Positions 60,768-64,000 of a stretch of DNA of 64,000 nucleotides are shown here, one piece after another (position 1 is the stretch's first letter; each line of letters starts with the position of its first letter). Origin of the DNA: Pseudomonas serboccidentalis (GTDB lineage: Bacteria; Pseudomonadota; Gammaproteobacteria; Pseudomonadales; Pseudomonadaceae). The notes beneath the pieces were generated by a model that was not told the DNA's origin, did not search any database, and was given only the letters and a program-made list of their open reading frames with translations. The stretch is taken from the NCBI RefSeq assembly GCF_028830055.1, contig NZ_CP101655.1:2724498-2788497 (forward strand), in the 5' to 3' direction. A program made the position numbers and the translations under genes.

Positions 60768-63122
60768 TTATGCGCTGAGCACCCGACGCTCCAGCGCCGT
60801 TTGCAGGTCTTCGAATTTCACCGGCTTGTTCAGGTAATCGATGCGAGTGCCGGGCGCGCACTGCTCGCGATCTGCGCCCAGAGCCAGCATGAACACCGGC
60901 ACATTGGCACAACCCGGCAAAGCGTGGATCTGGCAGCACAGCGAAGCGCCTTCATGGCTGGGCAACTGGCAATCGATCAGCACCGCATCGAAGGTTTCCC
61001 GTTGCAGACAATCGAGCGCCGCCGCGCCATTGTCCGCCGTGCGCACGCGGAAACCGAGCTTGAGCAGCATGCCGCGCATCACCAGTTGATTGACGCTGTT
61101 ATCGTCCACCAGCAACACCGTGCAGTCCTGTGGCGCACGGATGCGGTCAGGCGGCGGGACCGGGCTCGGCGCGGCTTCGACCACCGGCAGTTCGAACTCG
61201 ACGTCCAGCTGAAAACGACTGCCACGCCCGGGTTCGGAACGATGGGTGAGCTTGCCGCCGAGCAGCTCGACCAGTTGCCGACAGATCGCCAGCCCCACGC
61301 CGAGGCCGCCGTATTCGCGGGTCATCGAACCGTCGAGCTGGAAGAAGCGCTGATACATCGTCGCCTCGCCCAGATCGGTGAAACCGATGCCGGTGTCGAT
61401 CACTGCAAACGACAGCGCCAAGCGGTTGTCCGCCGACGGTTTGCCGGTCACCCGCAGCGCCAGACCGCCGACACGGGTGAACTTGATCGCGTTGTCCAGC
61501 AGGCACTCCAGGCATTGCGCCAGTTTGGCGCTGTCGCCGTGCAAACGGTCCGGCAGGGTCGGCAGCACCTCGACCTTGAAGTCCAGCGACTTGCTCGCCG
61601 CGTTGCCGTCGAACTGCACGCGCAAGGCCTCGACCACCGCACGCAGGCTGAAGCTGCCCGGTGTCGCCTTGAGCTTGCCAGCCTGCAGTTCGGTAAGGGT
61701 GAGGATGCCGTTGACCATTCGCATCATGTCTCGGGCAGAACCGGCGGCGGTTTGCTGGTACTGCTCCAGCTCAGGTTCCAGCTCGACGGTCTGCATCAAC
61801 TCCAGCGAACCGATCACCCCGTTCATCGGCGTGCGCAATTCGTGGGTCAGGGTCGCGAGGAATTCATCCTTGAGCTTGTTGCTGTGGGCCAGTTGCTGGT
61901 TGAGCACTTCGAGCTTCTGCCCGGCATCAAACAGGGTTTGTGCCTGCTGCTCGCGCATCGCATTGATGCGGTCGGCCAGCGCCAGCGACAGCAGCGCCAC
62001 TTCAATCGCCGAACCGATCTGGCTGGCGTACATGGTCAGGAACACGTTCGGCAGCAAGCCAAGCACCATCAGCGTATTGACGATGCCGCCGAGCAAAAAC
62101 GCCGACCAGGCAATGATGAAATAACGCGCCACCCGCAGGCCGCGCCACCAGGCGAGGACCCCGGCGGCGAAGATCACCACGGTGAAAGTCAGCGCCAGCA
62201 GGGTCGCCAGGCGCAGCGACAATGCATAACTGGTCATCAGCGACAGGCCGACCACCAAGGCGCCGAACGCGATCAGCGCAATCAGCAGCCGGTCGAGCCA
62301 GCGGCTATGGTTTTTGGTCTGCAGAAAACTGCGGGCGAACTGGCTGCCGAACAACCCCGCACAGCCGATGAAAAACGGTGTGGCGGCGTTGGCCCACCAC
62401 GGATTGTCCGGCCAGAAATACTCGACCGCCGCGCCGTTCACCGACAGTTGATAGAGGCCGAACGCGGCAATGTAGAAGATGTAATAGAGGTAGCTGGTGT
62501 CGCGCACGCTCAGGTAAATGAACAGGTTGTAGACCAGCATCCCCAGCAGCACGCCGTAAATGATCCCCAGCACATACAGGCGAACCGGCTGGTCTTCGAG
62601 GTACGCGGTGCTCGACCACAACGTCACCGGCGCCTGGATCGAGCCTTCGCTGGCCAGCCGCAGGTACAGGGTCTGTTGCTGGTCGGGGGCGAAGCTCAGG
62701 TCGAACAGGTAGTTGTTCTGGCGGATCTCGCGACTGGCGAACGGCAAGGCGTCGCCAGTTTGCCGGATCAGGCGATAGTCGCCATTGGCATCGGCCATGT
62801 ACAAATCAAGGTGATCGAGCGGCGGGTACGCCAGCTCCAGCAGCCAGGTGCGCTGTGCGGCCGGATTGTTCGGACGGTAATGCAGGTCGATCTTCAGCCA
62901 GAACGCCGAACGCGAGTAACCGGCATTGAGCGTGGCTTTATCGTGGGGTTTGAAATTGCCTGCCGCCGCTTGAGCGCGGACGTCGGCGATGCTCGCCTGA
63001 CCCGTCGGGTCTTCGAACACCTGCAAGGCGCGGCCCAGGGGAAGGCTCTGGGTATTTTCGTCGAACTCGACGGCGCTTGCGAGGAGGGGCAAGCAGAACA
63101 GCAACATCAGCAAATAGCGCAT
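60768..63122 (-). CDS. Hybrid histidine kinase with 7TMR-DISM sensor and receiver domain
   Basis: 784 residues. Signal peptide MRYLLMLLFCLPLLASAVEF, a periplasmic DISMED2 domain (about 30-170, with ALPFASREIRQNNYLFDLSF), seven transmembrane helices (about 180-385), a coiled coil, HisKA with His427 (LATLTHELRTPMNGVIG), HATPase with N-box LECLLDNAIKFT, and G boxes DTGIGF and GGLGVGLAI, then a receiver with Asp717 (AVLIDCQLPSHEG) and the late Lys (YLNKPVKFED). It probably senses an extracellular carbohydrate-like or other ligand and signals by phosphorelay. No response regulator gene is adjacent, so it is an orphan. Confidence 0.92.
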   Translation of the reverse strand: MRYLLMLLFCLPLLASAVEFDENTQSLPLGRALQVFEDPTGQASIADVRAQAAAGNFKPHDKATLNAGYSRSAFWLKIDLHYRPNNPAAQRTWLLELAYPPLDHLDLYMADANGDYRLIRQTGDALPFASREIRQNNYLFDLSFAPDQQQTLYLRLASEGSIQAPVTLWSSTAYLEDQPVRLYVLGIIYGVLLGMLVYNLFIYLSVRDTSYLYYIFYIAAFGLYQLSVNGAAVEYFWPDNPWWANAATPFFIGCAGLFGSQFARSFLQTKNHSRWLDRLLIALIAFGALVVGLSLMTSYALSLRLATLLALTFTVVIFAAGVLAWWRGLRVARYFIIAWSAFLLGGIVNTLMVLGLLPNVFLTMYASQIGSAIEVALLSLALADRINAMREQQAQTLFDAGQKLEVLNQQLAHSNKLKDEFLATLTHELRTPMNGVIGSLELMQTVELEPELEQYQQTAAGSARDMMRMVNGILTLTELQAGKLKATPGSFSLRAVVEALRVQFDGNAASKSLDFKVEVLPTLPDRLHGDSAKLAQCLECLLDNAIKFTRVGGLALRVTGKPSADNRLALSFAVIDTGIGFTDLGEATMYQRFFQLDGSMTREYGGLGVGLAICRQLVELLGGKLTHRSEPGRGSRFQLDVEFELPVVEAAPSPVPPPDRIRAPQDCTVLLVDDNSVNQLVMRGMLLKLGFRVRTADNGAAALDCLQRETFDAVLIDCQLPSHEGASLCCQIHALPGCANVPVFMLALGADREQCAPGTRIDYLNKPVKFEDLQTALERRVLSA

Positions 63123-63361
63123 TGAAGCCCCAGCGTGGCTCGTCCGGTTGTGTCAGGAAGCCCCCCATTCCCTTTGAGTAGACGTAAAACCGGTATTACC
63201 TGTTATTGGTTTGGATCCAGACTAGCATAGCCGTTGATGGCCATTAAGCACCATTAAAATTTTCACGACAAAGGCTCTAGAACGGGCGTTTCAGAGCAAA
63301 GCAGCGGGCTAGAGCTGTTGGCTTGGTCAAGCTTTTCGAATAACGCGCAGCGGCGAGTACT

Positions 63362-63471
63362 TGTGGCGAGGGCGCTTGCCCCGGTTGGGTTGCGAAGCAG
63401 CCCCATTTGATCTTGGTCACCAGCGTTTGCGACTGCTGTGCAGTCGAACGGGGGCAAGCCCCCTCGCCACA
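63362..63471. repeat. Repeat family C, long inverted pair
   Basis: TGTGGCGAGGGCGCTTGCCC and the facing GGGGGCAAGCCCCCTCGCCA enclose about 70 bases. It is in the 404-base gap 63123-63526, which shows no gene otherwise. Confidence 0.88.
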
Positions 63472-63526
63472 ATGTATTAACCGTCACGACACCCCAAAAA
63501 CAGGTTTGGTGGTAAGCTCGCGCACC

Positions 63527-64000
63527 ATGAATATCTACAGCTCCCGCCCCGTTGTCCTCTGTCTCTCCGGCCACGACCCCAGTGGTGGCGCCGGCTTGCA
63601 GGCAGATATCGAAGCCCTGCTCGCGCAGGGTTGCCATGCGGCTCCGGCCGTCACCGCCCTGACCGTGCAAGACACCGTCAACGTCACTGACTTCCGCGTC
63701 CTCGACCGTGAGTGGGTACTGGCCCAGGCCAATGCCGTGCTCAACGACTCCGAAGTCGCCGCGGTCAAACTGGGCATGCTCGGTTCGCTGGAAATGGTCG
63801 ACACCGTGGTCGAACTGCTTTCGGCGCACCCGCACCTGCCGGTGGTCTGCGACCCGGTGCTGCGTGCCGGTGGCGGTGGGCGCCTGGGCAAGGACGAAGT
63901 CGGTTATGCGATGCGCGAGCGTCTGCTGCCGCTGTCGATCATTGCCACCCCCAACCTGCCGGAAGCGCGGATCCTCGCTGAACTGCCCGAAGGCACCGCG
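63527..64000 (+). CDS. thiD: Hydroxymethylpyrimidine/phosphomethylpyrimidine kinase ThiD, N-terminal part
   Basis: The first 158 codons are visible, open to the window edge. The start MNIYSSRPVVLCLSGHDPSG and GAGLQADIEALLAQGCHAAP are the ThiD signature; VTALTVQDTVNV, KLGMLGS and VCDPVLRAGGGG follow. ThiD phosphorylates HMP and HMP-P in thiamine synthesis. About 100 residues are missing. Confidence 0.93.
   Translation, partial: MNIYSSRPVVLCLSGHDPSGGAGLQADIEALLAQGCHAAPAVTALTVQDTVNVTDFRVLDREWVLAQANAVLNDSEVAAVKLGMLGSLEMVDTVVELLSAHPHLPVVCDPVLRAGGGGRLGKDEVGYAMRERLLPLSIIATPNLPEARILAELPEGTA

Noticed and set aside
60801..63125. 774-codon open frame opposite the hybrid histidine kinase
   Set aside because: Antisense shadow: composition dominated by Arg, Gln and His as expected from the reverse of hydrophobic and acidic codons; the kinase has all its motifs.

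Overview
The window looks like a chromosome segment of a fluorescent-group Pseudomonas. It is GC-rich, genes are tightly packed on both strands, it carries cyanide-insensitive oxidase genes (cioAB), and it is scattered with the hairpin REP repeats typical of the P. fluorescens lineage: three main families, 12 copies seen, plus one copy of a fourth repeat type. No rRNA, tRNA, CRISPR array, integrase or transposase gene was recognised. All calls come from reading the sequence and remembered family features; no database search was run.

Layout. 1-5075: the 3' end of rlmG, then cioAB with a small DUF2474 gene and a perfect ANR/FNR box in the promoter region, then an MFS exporter. 5082-9671: a DJ-1-like protein lacking the usual nucleophilic Cys, a secreted DUF4879-like protein, a purine permease translationally coupled to trmA, and an overlapping DUF4160/DUF2442 gene pair. 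10004-15748: a quinate/shikimate catabolic locus (aroQ, catabolic-type aroE, TetR regulator, quiC dehydroshikimate dehydratase, MFS importer); the aroQ and quiC promoter regions share a motif that may be the regulator's operator. 15850-31935: mostly conserved single genes (DMT transporter with IclR regulator, zinc metallopeptidase, tesB, histone-deacetylase-like enzyme, rhlE, an exonuclease and others), including a yedA-type transporter broken by one stop codon next to its Lrp-type regulator. 31979-37581: a taurine/nitrate-type ABC importer with an aldehyde dehydrogenase and a LysR regulator; substrate unknown.

37594-48710 is the most unusual part. Eight genes on the minus strand (Fe(II)/2-oxoglutarate hydroxylase, MIO-type aromatic ammonia-lyase/aminomutase, HisC-like aminotransferase, AlaX-like tRNA-editing protein, HTH regulator, FAD-linked 2-hydroxyacid dehydrogenase, ATP-grasp ligase, MFS exporter) mostly overlap or abut, and an AroP-type aromatic amino acid permease diverges from them. 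I read this as an uncharacterised pathway that makes and exports a small amino-acid or dipeptide product, probably from phenylalanine or a related amino acid, with built-in self-protection. Just beyond it lies a small degenerate copy of the 3' end of hrpB, whose intact copy sits 1.3 kb further on.

48892-64000: two small exported proteins, hrpB, a 249-bp element with 21-bp perfect terminal inverted repeats, a YceK-like lipoprotein, a CDF metal exporter, a DUF6515 protein, a second Lrp-type regulator beside an orphan terminator, DUF2788, rluE, amn, aidB, a 7TM-DISM hybrid histidine kinase, and the 5' part of thiD.
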